Part shown: positions 1 to 11,362 of the stretch, piece after piece | How the letters are laid out: the number at the start of each line of letters is the position of its first letter | Position numbering within the stretch: the first letter of the stretch is position 1 | NCBI GenBank assembly: GCA_013423325.1 | Contig: BLJB01000055.1 | Coordinates: 62,001 to 126,000 of the forward strand | DNA from: Usnea hakonensis | Taxonomy: Eukaryota; Ascomycota; Lecanoromycetes; Lecanorales; Parmeliaceae | Reading direction: 5' to 3' | DNA: 64,000 bases | Notes under the pieces: model-generated | The model's database searches: none | What the model was told of the DNA's origin: nothing | Seen by the model: only the letters and a program-made list of their open reading frames with translations | Program-made: the position numbers and the translations under genes

Positions 1-1
1 G

Positions 2-424
2 CCCGTTACTGGCTGCAACATTAATCTATGGGACGTTAGCGGGCCATGCAATAACACCGTCGGCCAAGATGCCGTCTGCCTAAATCCCATGCAAGGAGTC
101 GCAGATGGGCCTGCCGATCCTTGGTTCTTACCATGCCAAGGCGTCGCTTACACATTCCCCAATGACAACGTCGCAAATGATGGGAATACTGGAACACCAA
201 GTGTGTCATGCTGCGTTGGGACCGAGGAGATGGGGTGCAGTGCACCACTCATGCAGGGAAAGGGCAATGACAAGCCATCAAAGCGGGCGGTGCCGGCATT
301 AGAGAAACCCTTTCAAATCGAGGAGGCACAGGAGCGTGGTCAAAGAGATCTCGCATTCCCGCATACGCACAACCATCTCAAGAGACACCTTGCAAAGGCG
401 AGGTCCCACGGTCGAGCACTCTAA
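2..424 (+). CDS. Thaumatin-like secreted cysteine-rich protein, 3' part (truncated by window edge)
   Basis: The open frame enters at base 2 and ends with TAA at 422-424, so at least 140 C-terminal residues are visible and the start lies outside. The visible part begins VTGCNINLWD and contains AYTFPNDN followed by a Cys-Cys-Val-Gly motif, with several other cysteines. This pattern matches small secreted fungal proteins of the thaumatin/osmotin type; that family call is my inference from motif shape. A basic, probably disordered tail of about 45 residues follows the cysteine core (KPSKRAV onward). The same motifs recur in the gene at the right edge of the window, on the opposite strand, so the two are paralogues. 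Unlike that copy, this one has no intron in the shared region. Thaumatin-like proteins are usually extracellular, but substrate or role here is unknown. Confidence 0.6.
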   Translation, partial: PVTGCNINLWDVSGPCNNTVGQDAVCLNPMQGVADGPADPWFLPCQGVAYTFPNDNVANDGNTGTPSVSCCVGTEEMGCSAPLMQGKGNDKPSKRAVPALEKPFQIEEAQERGQRDLAFPHTHNHLKRHLAKARSHGRAL

Positions 425-1150
425 AGGGCAAAGTCGAGGTCCCTCAGTCACTCGTTTGATATCTTTTTTATGTAGCTATTCGTTTCTTTAGACATATTGG
501 CAGGACCAGTTATCAATTTCCGGGCATTAGAGGACCTGAAATGGATTGAAATGGACTGAAGAATCTTTCGAGTCTTTCTTTTGATGCTCTCACGGTCTGT
601 GTGTTTTATCTGAGTCTTAGCTGGTCCGCTCCTCATTTCTTAAGAACCATGCCCACAGCTGGATTCCGTTTGATTGTAGACTCATTAATAAGAGCGACCG
701 CTGGCAGACAGACTTCTAGAGTAATTTGATCTATCGAACAAATTTTGCTGAGCTAGCCTGAGTCCAGTGTTAGACAAAGCGCGAAATTACGGCAAGAGTG
801 CAAACAATCAAAGAGCGTCAAGTAATCCATTGCGCAAAAACTTGCTATTTTATACTTCTCTTGTTAAGATGGAGAAATGATGGTTTTCCACATCTCTCCT
901 TCCTTGTCTTCGTAACCTCTACTTCATACCACTCGTTGCGAATGGCAAGGTTATAGAATCGTGGCTTCTTCTCACATCATCAGAAACCACTAGAGCAAAG
1001 CATTTTGTCGTAAGAAACTAGGTAGAGTAGAAAGAGATACTCGTACTCGTACTTCTACAGGAGCTTCCCACCCTTGTACTGGTTACACAGTCACTTTAAA
1101 CGAAACCGAGAAAACAACAAGTTCAAAAAGGAGACTATCTCTCAGCATGC
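425..1150. other. Intergenic, 726 bp
   Basis: It holds the 3' flank of the thaumatin-like gene and the upstream region of the QTRT2-like gene. I see no supported gene; short frames here have no recognisable motif. Confidence 0.5.
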
Positions 1151-2797
1151 ATGTCATCGCGCCAGCAACAACTTGGACATGAAATGAGACTGCCGTTGCG
1201 CCAATTCCGAACAAAGGCAACAACTCGATTCAGTGGCGGCCTCCGGGCAATGCCTGCCACGGACCCGCACTCCACGGCAGAACACTCGTCGAAGGTGGTA
1301 TCCTTCCATCTATCGAGATCACACTCAGACAAGGATGAGCCCAGACTTGGCCGTCTCACCTTTCAAAGCCGCAGCCCAATTCAAACCCCTCATTATGTAG
1401 CCGTCAGCTCACGAGGAGCCGTTCCACATCTTTCTCAAGACATGACTAGGGACAATACGTCTATTGGTGCCATATACACGGCTGTTGAGGATTGTGAGTT
1501 GCTCGTAGCCTTTCCAGACATCGCGTCCAATGTACTGACAGGCGAGCTCTTCCTGGAGCCCGCAAGTTATAGAGAAGGCTCTCCATCAATCACAAGTCCC
1601 ACCAGTTTTCAACTTCCCTGCCCTTCCCAATGAATCGCCTCTGCGAAAATTCATCGGGCTTCAGACACAGATGCTGCTTATTCTTGGCGTTCGAAGAGTA
1701 CCGCCATTACCGTGCCCGGTCTCGAGCACATCTAGCGCTGTATCGATAGTCACATCACTGGGCTTTTCTATGCTCGACTATACCGATTACGCAGAAGCAG
1801 CTCGTAAACTCCGGCCGGACATAGTCTTAGGGATGGGAGACGTGTTATTCGGACACAAGCCAGGTGTGAAGAGGAAAGATGCGATGGGTGACAGGACGCT
1901 CGTTTGGCTGAAGGAAATGATATCTTCAATGGAAAATGAGGCAGATGGAATACCGCAGACCGCATTGTTTGCACCTGTACTTCCCATCGAGGCCGAGCAG
2001 CAGGCCTACTATTTAGACCATCTCCAAAGTGAGCTCAAAGACAGCGTTTCTGGGCTTGTTCTCTACGACCCTGCGTCCGTTGACGCTATTCCAGAGGATC
2101 TGCGTGGTCTGCCTCGGCTGCATTTGGGTGATGCCACCAATCCCCATAAATTACTAGGTGCCATGGTTCTGGGAATCGATATGTTCACTATACCATTCAT
2201 CGATGAGGCTACAGACGCTGGGATTGCTTTTGTTTTCTCCTTTCCAGCTCGCAAGGATGCCAAAGCCGAGACAAGAGCGCCGCTGGGAATAGATATGTGG
2301 TCCTCTACGTTTTCCAGCGATGTCTCTCCACTTCAGAAGGACTGTAAATGCTATACTTGCACGAACCACCACCGAGCGTTTGTCCAACATCTTCTAAATG
2401 CAAAAGAAATGCTCGCTTGGGTATTACTCCAATTGCATAACCACTACGTTATGGACAATTTCTTTGCTGGGGCCCGCGATAGTATACAAAGGAGATCCTT
2501 TGAAGGCGACCGAGTGTTATTCGAGAAAATCTACACACCAGAGCTGCCTGCAAAGACGGGGCAGGGACCGAGGTAAGACAGGTCTTTTCGCATTGAAGCT
2601 CATGGAAGCTTACGCGCTCCAGAGTCAGGGGGTACCAATTTAGGTCTGAGGGCAAGGGTGAGCCTCGCAAGAATCCAGTCGCGTATCGGCCGCTTGACGA
2701 TGGAAAGGAAGAAGTCGCCGACTCCGCCTTCCGAAGCCCAAAAGCCGATGCTGAGGACTTAGAAAAGCAGGGATTTGCGGAGAAGATAAAACGATAA
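1151..2797 (+). CDS. QTRT2: Queuine tRNA-ribosyltransferase accessory subunit 2 (QTRT2-like)
   Basis: Three exons: 1151-1493, 1567-2572 and 2629-2797, with GT-AG introns of 73 and 56 bp that keep phase; about 505 residues. The product is the non-catalytic partner of eukaryotic tRNA-guanine transglycosylase, which exchanges guanine 34 for queuine in GUN-anticodon tRNAs. Support is PRLGRLTF and TPHYVAVSSRGAVPHL near the N-terminus of the TGT barrel, PPVFNFP across the first junction, and the zinc site CKCYTCTNHHRAFVQHLLNA with the following HNHYVMDNFF. The C-terminal tail after the second intron (GYQFRSEGKGEPRKNP) also fits fungal members. An alternative start at Met34 (base 1250) gives 472 residues; the extra N-terminus is Arg-rich with a single acidic residue, and might be a mitochondrial-targeting segment or simply not translated. 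Confidence 0.88.
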
Positions 2798-3537
2798 TTC
2801 CCAGAATGAATGTTGCCTTCCCTGGCTTTGGTTACCAAACCTGCTTCGCCGTACCACCAGTAGAAGATCGTTCCGTTCTCCAAGGCTTTGTGGCATGTGA
2901 CGGCGTCAGCATGATGAGGCAAACGGCGTAAAGCCTTTCACAAGGGCCATGAGTGGAGATCAGAATAAAGCCATGCGGTAGCGCCTTTGAACTCCTCAAA
3001 ACCTCCTCCTAGAGCTCCGTTAGTTGAGCTTCCTGAGGAAACCCGTGGCGCTGAGGACCGGCACATTCAACAAGCAGCGGCCTCTCATGATATCACCAAA
3101 GCTACTTCATTGAAATTGGTAATTTGAAGCAGCGGCTCACTCTAGTTCTCGCGATGCTTTTGGTAAATTAACCCTCAAACCGTCCAGATGTTCTTTGGCA
3201 GTATGCGAAGACTATTCTGTCCACTTTGAACATTTCTTCCGTATATCGTGAACAACTATCTCATTGATGGCTTTCACATTCTGTTCATCTCTTCTGTTTG
3301 TGGTTCAATTGAGTAGAGGCGGCGCGCCACACCGGTCATGGCAGAGATGATATCCACCACCCCCATAAATATCCTCAAGCCCACTCAGGGCCGTCGATCC
3401 TCTTTGAAAACAAACCCCATTCTGAGCCGTCAAATCTCCCGTACAAATTCTCTCGTCTCTTCTCGCGATTCAGTCTTTGCCATTCTTATCTCTCAACAAC
3501 AAAAATCCACTCCCCAAAATCCTCAAATAGTCTCGCA
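2798..3537. other. Intergenic, 740 bp, with leader of the DPBB gene
   Basis: No gene recognised. The last 200 bp contain a TATA-like element and a pyrimidine-rich leader before the next start codon. Confidence 0.5.
3363..3371 (+). promoter_or_regulatory. Candidate TATA element of the DPBB gene
   Basis: ATAAATAT lies about 170 bp before the ATG at 3538 and is followed by a CT-rich stretch and a CAACAACAAAAATCC leader typical of highly expressed fungal genes. Assignment rests on sequence shape only. Confidence 0.35.
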
Positions 3538-4194
3538 ATGAAGAATCTTTTATCATTTACCGCCCTCGCAGGCCTGGCTGTTGCCTATCAAGGCGATCTG
3601 ACCTACTACGCGACCGGTCTTGGATCTTGTGGGTTCACGAGTACCGACGGTGACGCTATCGTCGCCCTCTCTGCCTCGATGGTACGTGTCTACCAGGGGT
3701 TTCCTATCTAGTATCAATCTCCCAGACTTGACACGTGGTCAGGGAGAGATGAACGACTGCAACTGAATTTTCGACTTTGTCTCATCTCTCAGGCCTTTCT
3801 ACTGAAAGAAATAAAGCTGAATTTCCGGCATCTTCATAGATGGCCAACGGCGCCAATCCAAACAACAACCCCAAGTGTGGGTCAAAGATCAGCATCCGAA
3901 GCCCCGCTTCCGGCCAGACGATTCAAGCCACCGTGGTCGACACGTGCGAGGGGTGTGGCATGTATGACATTGACGTCTCGGACTCGCTCTTCACGAAAGT
4001 TGCGGGAGGACTTTCCACCGGAAGGGTGACAGTGGGATGGGGTGGGCATTACCCCTTTATTTTCCTCTTGCTGGCTAGAGAGCTCTGTTCGCAGAGGACT
4101 GACTGCTTTGCTTCCGATAGATTTTCAAGGGCAGGCGCCCAAGGTCAAAGAGCGACGGAAGAATCGTCTTTGTTGGGGTAGCTGGATCTGCTAG
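3538..4194 (+). CDS. Small secreted double-psi beta-barrel (RlpA/barwin-like) protein
   Basis: Exon 1 (3538-3681) encodes a signal peptide, MKNLLSFTALAGLAVAYQ, then GDLTYYATGLGSCGFT, the usual start of fungal RlpA-like/barwin-like DPBB proteins. A 158-bp intron (3682-3839) follows, in phase 0. Exon 2 carries CGSKISIRSPASGQTIQATV and the family signature VDTCEGCGMYDIDVS, then GRVTVGW. The C-terminus is ambiguous. Splicing a 79-bp intron at 4042-4120 gives VGWDFQG and a stop at 4192-4194, 139 residues in all; reading through gives a hydrophobic, unfamiliar tail ending at 4181. I prefer the spliced form because family members end soon after the VxWxF strand. The role is probably cell-wall or apoplastic; DPBB proteins of this size lack a demonstrated common enzyme activity. 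Confidence 0.8.
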
Positions 4195-5057
4195 AGGAGT
4201 CGGGGACTGGTAACAATCGAATGGTCGAGATTTTGTGAATCAGTCATTGGCGACCTGATCTATTCCTTCGTACTGGCTGGCTGTTTACCAAACGAAAAAG
4301 CATTTATGCTAATAATTCAACTTCTTGATAACACATGTCTGTCTCACCGCTCATCCTAATACCAGGCAGCTATTTTGAGAGTGCTCCATCACCCACAGCG
4401 GCTGCTATTATGGGGAAGGTAACCCAAACTGTCGATCCTATACTCGTTAGCTTTTTCAAGCCCCCCTGAGAATCTACCGTGATCTCGGCTCGTATTGTAA
4501 CAAACCCAGTCCGGCCCCCCCTCACCGAAGCTGTGTCATCGAAACTTGTCTTCCTCATGGACTCATACGAAAATCCCAAATAGGTGCCTCGTCCGTAGCT
4601 AAAATTTCGTAAAATTTGCGCTGAACGTCGAATGAATTGGCGGGAGAGCCAAAAGTGACACAGAGGGAAAGACAACCAGACTAAGTCGTGGCCACAGACA
4701 CGCTGGTGCAACTCCCACGCTGTAGGAAGGGTTGTTTGATAACCCATCTAGGTCTGTCTTGGCCGGCAGGATTGCGATGAGCACGGTATCAAAGCCTGAA
4801 TGGTGTATGGTATCGACATCTATCGCTGTCTAAGATACATGAACCTCTTCTTCTTCTTCTTCTTCTTCTGCTCAAAGGCACCGTTATTCAATAAAATACA
4901 GTCATCTTGAGTAGAACAAGCAGGTAAACCAACAAATGCATGCAAGTCTTCAATCGTCACCTCCACGCAGCAACACCTAGCTAATGATCAAGAACGCATA
5001 TCAAAAATATATAACCAAGAAAATGGATCGTATCCATTCGAAGCTTATGCCCATATC
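4195..5057. other. Intergenic, 863 bp
   Basis: It lies between the DPBB gene and the 3' end of the KDM5-type gene. Apart from a CTT microsatellite, I see no supported feature; a 125-codon minus frame at 4370-4747 has no family motif. Confidence 0.45.
4845..4869. repeat. (CTT)n microsatellite, about 8 units
   Basis: An uninterrupted CTT run in non-coding DNA. Confidence 0.9.
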
Positions 5058-8000
5058 TTATTTACCGTACGGCTCATGCACGAAATCATCTAGAACACCG
5101 TCATCCTCATTTTCATGTTCACGGCCTCTGTCTTCTAGTGCCTCCGCAACCTCGTTTCTGTGGTTGACATCGTCTTCGGGCTGAGTTACAAATTCGTCGA
5201 AGATGTTATCCACATTGTCCCGCCCCGCCGACTGATGACTGTTCGAGTAGCTATGGTGGGGAGAATTGAGTGAGCGGTCGTGAGGATGGACGTTGTCGTA
5301 TGGATTGTCGACTGGGCTAAACAGGCTTGGATCGAGTGTGGAATTAGGATGGGTGAGTGGTGACCGCGGTCCATATCTGGGCGATTCGGCAAAGGGTGAA
5401 TGAGGATGGTGACCGTTTGGGAAGTAGGGACTGGTGGGATATTGTGGTGACTCTGGGAGCTGATGGGGATTGTGAGAGGCGGGAACAGGATAATGGGCTG
5501 AATATGATGGGTCTGTGTGTGTTGTATTGGATGAGGATGCTGGGAACCGTTGGGAATGAGAGTAAGTCTCCGAGGAATTGTTGGTCGAAGTTGAATGGGA
5601 CGACCGTGGACGTCTTGCGGGTGCAAGGGTATGCGGATTTTTCAGTTGCGCATCGCTGCTACCTTTGCGAGCTTTGTTGATGTTGTATGGCTTTGTGCGG
5701 AACTGTAAAGGTAGGTCTTCCGGAGTGGTTACGTTGTGAGCCTGCATCAACTTCTGTTGCTTGGTCGGCCGCGGCTTACGAGTGGAAAGAGATTGCTCAA
5801 GTACTGGAGGAGGCGTAGGAGCGACTGGAGCCCATTTATGGAGCTCTTGACGGAAAAAGTTTGTTTCGAAACCCAGGAGAATCTCTGCACCCTCGATCTT
5901 TCGAAGATAGAATCGCTGGGTGGTCACTTCTTCTGGATTGGTCATCACGGGATTGATATATGGCCGCATGAAGTCTCGAAACGCCTTCGCAGTAGAAAGG
6001 ATTTCCTCCAGTACCTCTTCTTCCTCGGGCTGAAAGGGTAGGTCAGGGATCTCGGATTTCCAATCCTGAAGGTCTTCAAGCTTGGGACGAGCTGCATCAC
6101 GAGGGATCTTTACGCGATAATCACATATCGGACAGGTATAATTATCGTCTTCTTTGACCTTACCACGGGCAATCTTGAGGCACTTGCCATGGTACCTATT
6201 GGAGAGTCAGATAATTCACGCCTCAATGATCATAGCGTTTCTCACCATTCATGACACAACTCGCACTCAAGCATCATTCCCGCTTCAGGTTGACGACACA
6301 TGCAGAACACATTCTTCTCTGACTTGACTCCGTCAACGTCTTGCCCTTCAACCGGAGAGTTGTCCCTCGACGCAGGTTCCACAGGCATCCTTGGCTTGTC
6401 GGATAGGTCAAAGCAGAATGAATTGTGCTCGGCCACATAGTTCATATGAGCCTGCAAAATATGTAATGGCGCATTTGCTTTTCCAAAAAGCTTCTTGCCT
6501 TTCCTCATCCAATTCTCATGGCGCTTTAACATGCTATCAAGTTCGAGGGTACCGACTGGCTTGCTGTTGAGCTCAGAAAGGCCTGCAAGAACATTGCACA
6601 CCACCTTGTACATAGGCCGTTTTCGAAAGTCAGGGTCCTTAGAGTCGCTACATAGGTCCCGGATTTTCTTCTGCGCTTCTCTCTGCTTAGCCAATATTGC
6701 CTCAACTCGTGCTCGAGTCTCGGCAGTTATAGGCAAAGTATCGGCTTGATTCGCAAGTGCTTCGAGTTGAGGATGATGAATTGGCTCGACAGACATAAGC
6801 TCTTGAGCCTTGCTCTCCCAGAGCTCGCCTCGGGTTTGCAAGTCTTTGTAGCGGAGCAGAAGCTCGTCATTATCAGCGATTCCAATCTCTCTTCCTTGCT
6901 CCAAAAGTCTCACAACATCATCCAGTGTTTTGAACTTATCTCGCATTTCGCGAGCTTCGTCGGTCCATTTCAGCTTCTGGATGACAGTTTCCAACTCTTC
7001 GACCTCTGGCACGTCCACATTGAACGTCTTTCCCAACTCAGCTAGATCAATGAAATCTTGGGTTGGCCGTGATGTAGTTGTAGCTAGAGCGGCTTTTGCA
7101 TCGCGCTGGAAGTCCGCGATGTCTTGAGAACGCTGGGCGAGCGTGTCTATCTCGGAGCACTCGAAAGCAATGTCTTCTGCCTGGGCGAGAAGCTTGTGGA
7201 TGTTTTCGATCTTTCTTAGCTCCCTGTCGCGCTCTTCTTGTTCAGCTGCTTTCGCTGAGTTGCCTTTACGCCATGCCTTTTCATTCTTGCGCCTATTCTG
7301 CTGTTTTCTGGTGATATAATTCGTAGCTTCGTCAACCCACTCATTGCATTTGCTGACAAATGCCTTGAGATCTGGAAGACCCGATAGCTCCCAAGGTATT
7401 TTTTCTCCTTCACTTACTAACGAGCGAAGGACTTTGAGTGAGGGTTTGACTTCGCCGTCTAGAGCCTTGTCCAACTTCTCATGCCAGGCTTCTGGCATGT
7501 GCGCTCGGTCGACTACTTTTTGTACTACGGTATGTAGAGCATCGTCAGACAGCCGATACCTGAGCGTGTGGCTGGGGGCTGTGAGACGCTGCTCCTCACT
7601 GGAATCACAGCACTCGTGGCTACCCGCATGAAGTAAACACATGACTTTAGACGTAGTCTCGCACCGAAAGGAGGACAGATAGCTGTAAGCCTTGCAGTAG
7701 GTGCATTGATACTCAACCTCCTGAACGTCTTGATCCTCCACTTTGAAGCCAAGAGAACAGCTGTCACTGCCATCGACCTTCTCTTCAATCTTGCAATGAT
7801 GAGATTCGATTTGATCCTTGTGACGTCTGAGGAGGTCTTGTCTCTGCTGCATTTCACGGTCCCGTAATCGCATCAGGGCAGGTGCAAGCCATTTGGCAGT
7901 CTTAATCGTAGTATCTCGACCCGCCGCTGTCATCAAAAGCTCGTCATGCGAGAAGCACGGCTGTTTCCTAAATTCTTGAAGCCGCTCCACACCTGCTTCG

Positions 8001-10610
8001 CCATAAGGTGCCCAATCTTCCGGCGCAAAATTGACCGCCTCATTGAAATTGAATCCGTGATTGAAGCCAGCGTGATAGGCTTGAGGAAAAGTGATCACGA
8101 ATTGTCCAGCTCTTTGGTCCAGGGCGTACACGTTGACACCCGCTTTCTTGAGTCGATCTGGGGGCAACAGTGTAACAAGCTGGAACAGTAAATCTGGTTG
8201 CGACTCAAAGAGCTCTGGCACCGCTTGCTTCATAGCTGCTTCAAACCGTTCCGCGTCAGCCCCAGGAATGCCATACCACGTCTTGGTCGCACCAAAATGC
8301 TGATAATTAGCAGAGTAGCCGTAGTGGTCTTCATTGTGCCAGCAGAATGTTGAGAAGCACATTCCTACATAAAGCCATGGCACCGTCATTCCTGATATAT
8401 CGGACTTGATGTGCCTAAAAAGTGACTCCGGGTGTAACGGAAGTATGTTGAGGTTCCACAAGTCCGTCGAGTAAGGATCCCTTGGATCTTTCTCTATCGT
8501 GGGAAATCCGCTGCCATGTGTGGTTGAATGTATGTCGGCTCCATATTCAACTTCAACTTCTTCGGAAGGGCTTTCGACCAACCTCCAGAATTCGCGTTCC
8601 ACGTCGTCCTCTGTAACCGTTCGTTTTCCATTCGTTACCGGATCGAATGGCATCTTAGGTTCAAAGTAGCTGTCTTTAAATCGGTGGGCCTTGTCCTGAA
8701 ATTGCCGCAGAGAATATATGCCGCCTTCTTCAAAGCCAAAATCTCCAGTACCAACGAGACAGCGTGGACAATGCCAGTCGTGAAGAGGATTGATCTTGGT
8801 AGGTGGGTCTAAGCAATTCTGATGGTAGCCAAGCTCGCAGCTATCGCAGATTAGCAGACGAGAACGCTCGTCTTTGGTCCCGCAGACTTCGCAGACCTAG
8901 GGCATCATTCAGCGCTTATGGAAGAACTGCATGTGCTGTTGTGCTTACCTCTCCCGGCTTCCCATTTCTGCGATCGCCAGAAAGTCTTGGTGTGGTCGGA
9001 CGTAGTAAACTCATGTGGGACCCCACAACCGTGGGAGCTGTGTTTTCTGTCAGTATTAAACTCTTTGAGCGCAAATCTGATGATTTGGAATAAGTAAGTC
9101 GTGGCATCACGGACCTTTCTTTGCTCGCTTGCTACGACGCTCATTTTGATCATCGGCGTCACCGCCAGCACCAGAGTCCGCTCCCGATGCCCCATTCAGG
9201 CTTTCATGGCTCATTGTCCGCTTGAGTGGATTGGAAGAATGACCATTGGCCATAGGAGCTGGGCTCAGGTAATCAGGAAGATCTTTTGGTGGAGGACCAA
9301 AGCTTCCAGCTGGACCATGGCTAGGGACACCGAAAAGTCCGCTTTCTGGCTCTCGCTTAGGCACAGGAAGAGTCGCGTTGACGGCTTGAAACGACGCTTG
9401 AGTGAGGTTTACAGGCGTAAATCCACCAGTGTTCACTGCTGTAAAGCCAGAGTTAGCCATCGGCATTGGCTGTTCAGCAGCTGACGAGCCTGCGTCAAGC
9501 GGATCTCCAACATCTTTGATCGATGCATTGAGAGCAGCGGAAGCCCTGATCGCAGGTGAATCGTCCCTCATGCTTAGTGGTGTGTTTTGCTGGGATTCCT
9601 TCATTGATTGATTGGCGGGCGAAGGGGTGAAAGGACCCCCATGCTCGAACTCAAGCTGTTGCTGTACACCAGGTTTGGCGAGCTTCAGGTATTCCTCGTA
9701 TGGGTGTAGCCATCGTTGATACGAATTTTTCAGCGAGGTCGAGAGAGAGGACATGATTTTCCCACTGTATCCCAAATCTCTTCCAATCTCTGCCCACTTC
9801 TTCAGCTTGCACACCTTCTCGAAGCCACCGCGTTGTGCCACTGCCTTTTTCAGTTTGTACAAGTCGAGGGGTCGTTTATCCACACTGGGAAAGCGATTGA
9901 GGTTCATGCCATGTTGTTTGTGAAATTTCGCAAGCTGGTCAAGGTAATTGAGATTGGTTCGGGTTCCTGAGAGACGTTAGCTGTATCGCAACAAGCCAGC
10001 TTCAGTAGCTAAGGCGTGGAGAAAGCTAGGACTTGCCTCCTTCAACAGAATTGAGCTCTTGACGGCGTGTCTTAAAAAAGAATCTCTGGCTCGGGGTTAG
10101 CTATGCTTCTCTCAGGTAAAACTAGCACCCGTTTTCCCGCTCTCTGCCACTTCATCTTCTGGAGCATGGTGATATGCGTACCTCGGTATTGATGGCAAAA
10201 GCCGGGTTCCATGAGTCTGGAGGTATGATTTTGGCGACTCCGTATTTCTCACCTTCTGGGCGAATTTTTCTTATGTACGACATGGGGTCTTTGAACTCTT
10301 CCTCTGAGGGTCTGAAAGTCGGGGCCTCTTGTAATCCATGTGGCCTCTGCCTTCTGTGCGACTCCCGAGCAGCGAGTGGATGTCCGCGCCTCTCGACCGT
10401 AGACATGTCCAGGGGCGGGGCTCGCCGCTGGCTGAAGGGTATATGTGGAGCATAATTCTGAAATATGCCATTGATACTAGGGGGAGTCAGGTTGACTTGG
10501 AAACTCCCAGTCGAAGGCAACAGAGGTGGAGCTGGAGTTGGCGTGGGATTCCCTCCATTTGAAGGAGGCACCACCATCGCCGCAGGCTTCACAAGAATCG
10601 GACCACACAA
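5058..10610 (-). CDS. kdmB: KDM5/JARID1-type histone H3K4 demethylase (KdmB/Lid2 family)
   Basis: Six exons on the minus strand: 10610-10182, 10085-10037, 9966-9115, 9046-8949, 8896-6246 and 6195-5058; 5217 coding bases, 1738 residues, with phase kept throughout. Domain order is that of KDM5: JmjN at about 96-160 (spans intron 1), ARID at about 160-255 (RTNLNYLDQLAKFHKQHG), PHD1 at about 477-522, JmjC at about 630-795, C5HC2 zinc finger (YQCTYCKAYSYLSS), PLU-1-like helices, and PHD2 (CMCRQPE, LECELCHEWYHGKCL) split by the last 50-bp intron. The Fe(II) ligands appear intact: H663 and E665 in FCWHNEDH, plus the distal His in AYHAGFNHGFN. The enzyme removes di/trimethyl marks from H3K4 in the nucleus. 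Intron 2 has a GC donor (GGAG/GCAAGT). The tail is Ser/Pro/His-rich and likely disordered. Met12 (base 10577) is an alternative start. Confidence 0.93.
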
Positions 10611-11362
10611 AGATGTCGAGACGGTGAGGCTTGATCGTCATGCAGTCGAAGAGGGTGGCAGACGTCAAGGTGTCATGTGTAGGGAGTGACGAGAGGGAGG
10701 ACCAAAGATAGTTGGTGGAGTGCCTAGGGCTGTATTAGGCCAGGTTTGATACCAGGATTGCTCACTACTCGTACTACTCGGCCGCAGATGGAGATGCTTG
10801 GCACAATGATAATGAGTGAATTTGGAAAAGAGGGACAGAGGGGAACGGACGTGAGTAGGAGGTCCGATGTCACAGAATCTCATGAGTAATTATTTTTGGA
10901 CATGGAATCTGTATGTGAAGAGTGGAAGGAATGAGGGAGAGCGGAAGAATGAGAAAATGTAAATGTACAAGGCATAAAACGGTAAGGGCGAGATTCAATA
11001 TTTGGGATTCTGGGAGACTGAGAAGTGTCGCAAGCCACACAAGTGAAAGTAAGCATCCCTTCATCCCTGTCAATTTGACTGAGCCTTAAATGTAACTAAG
11101 CACTCTGGTAAGGTACCACCATCCAAACTCCAACTAAATCGTTTTAGGCTAAAGTAACAAATTAGCCTCAATCCTAACGTCACTACTACTTTCCCACGCT
11201 GTACGGAGTAATCGCCAATCGCCAAGCCTGATGCAAATACGGTACCTACCTTACCTATTCATTACAATCAAACTGACAGCTTACAATGCACGAGCACGGC
11301 CGAAGTTTGCCGCATTGCCAATATCAAATGAGTCACGATTGATCATTTTTCATAATCACATC
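10611..11362. promoter_or_regulatory. Divergent intergenic region between KDM5-type gene and SLX1
   Basis: These 752 bp separate two genes transcribed away from each other, so they should hold both promoters. No unambiguous TATA element stands out. Confidence 0.5.

Noticed and set aside
3338..3541. 67-codon plus frame before the DPBB gene
   Set aside because: It coincides with the pyrimidine-rich leader of the DPBB gene and runs into its start codon in another frame.
4370..4747. 125-codon minus frame in the spacer
   Set aside because: No recognisable domain, and composition is not codon-like.
5186..5626. 146-codon minus frame overlapping the C-terminus of the KDM5-type gene
   Set aside because: It is a shadow of the low-complexity Ser/Pro/His-rich tail in another frame; no motif.
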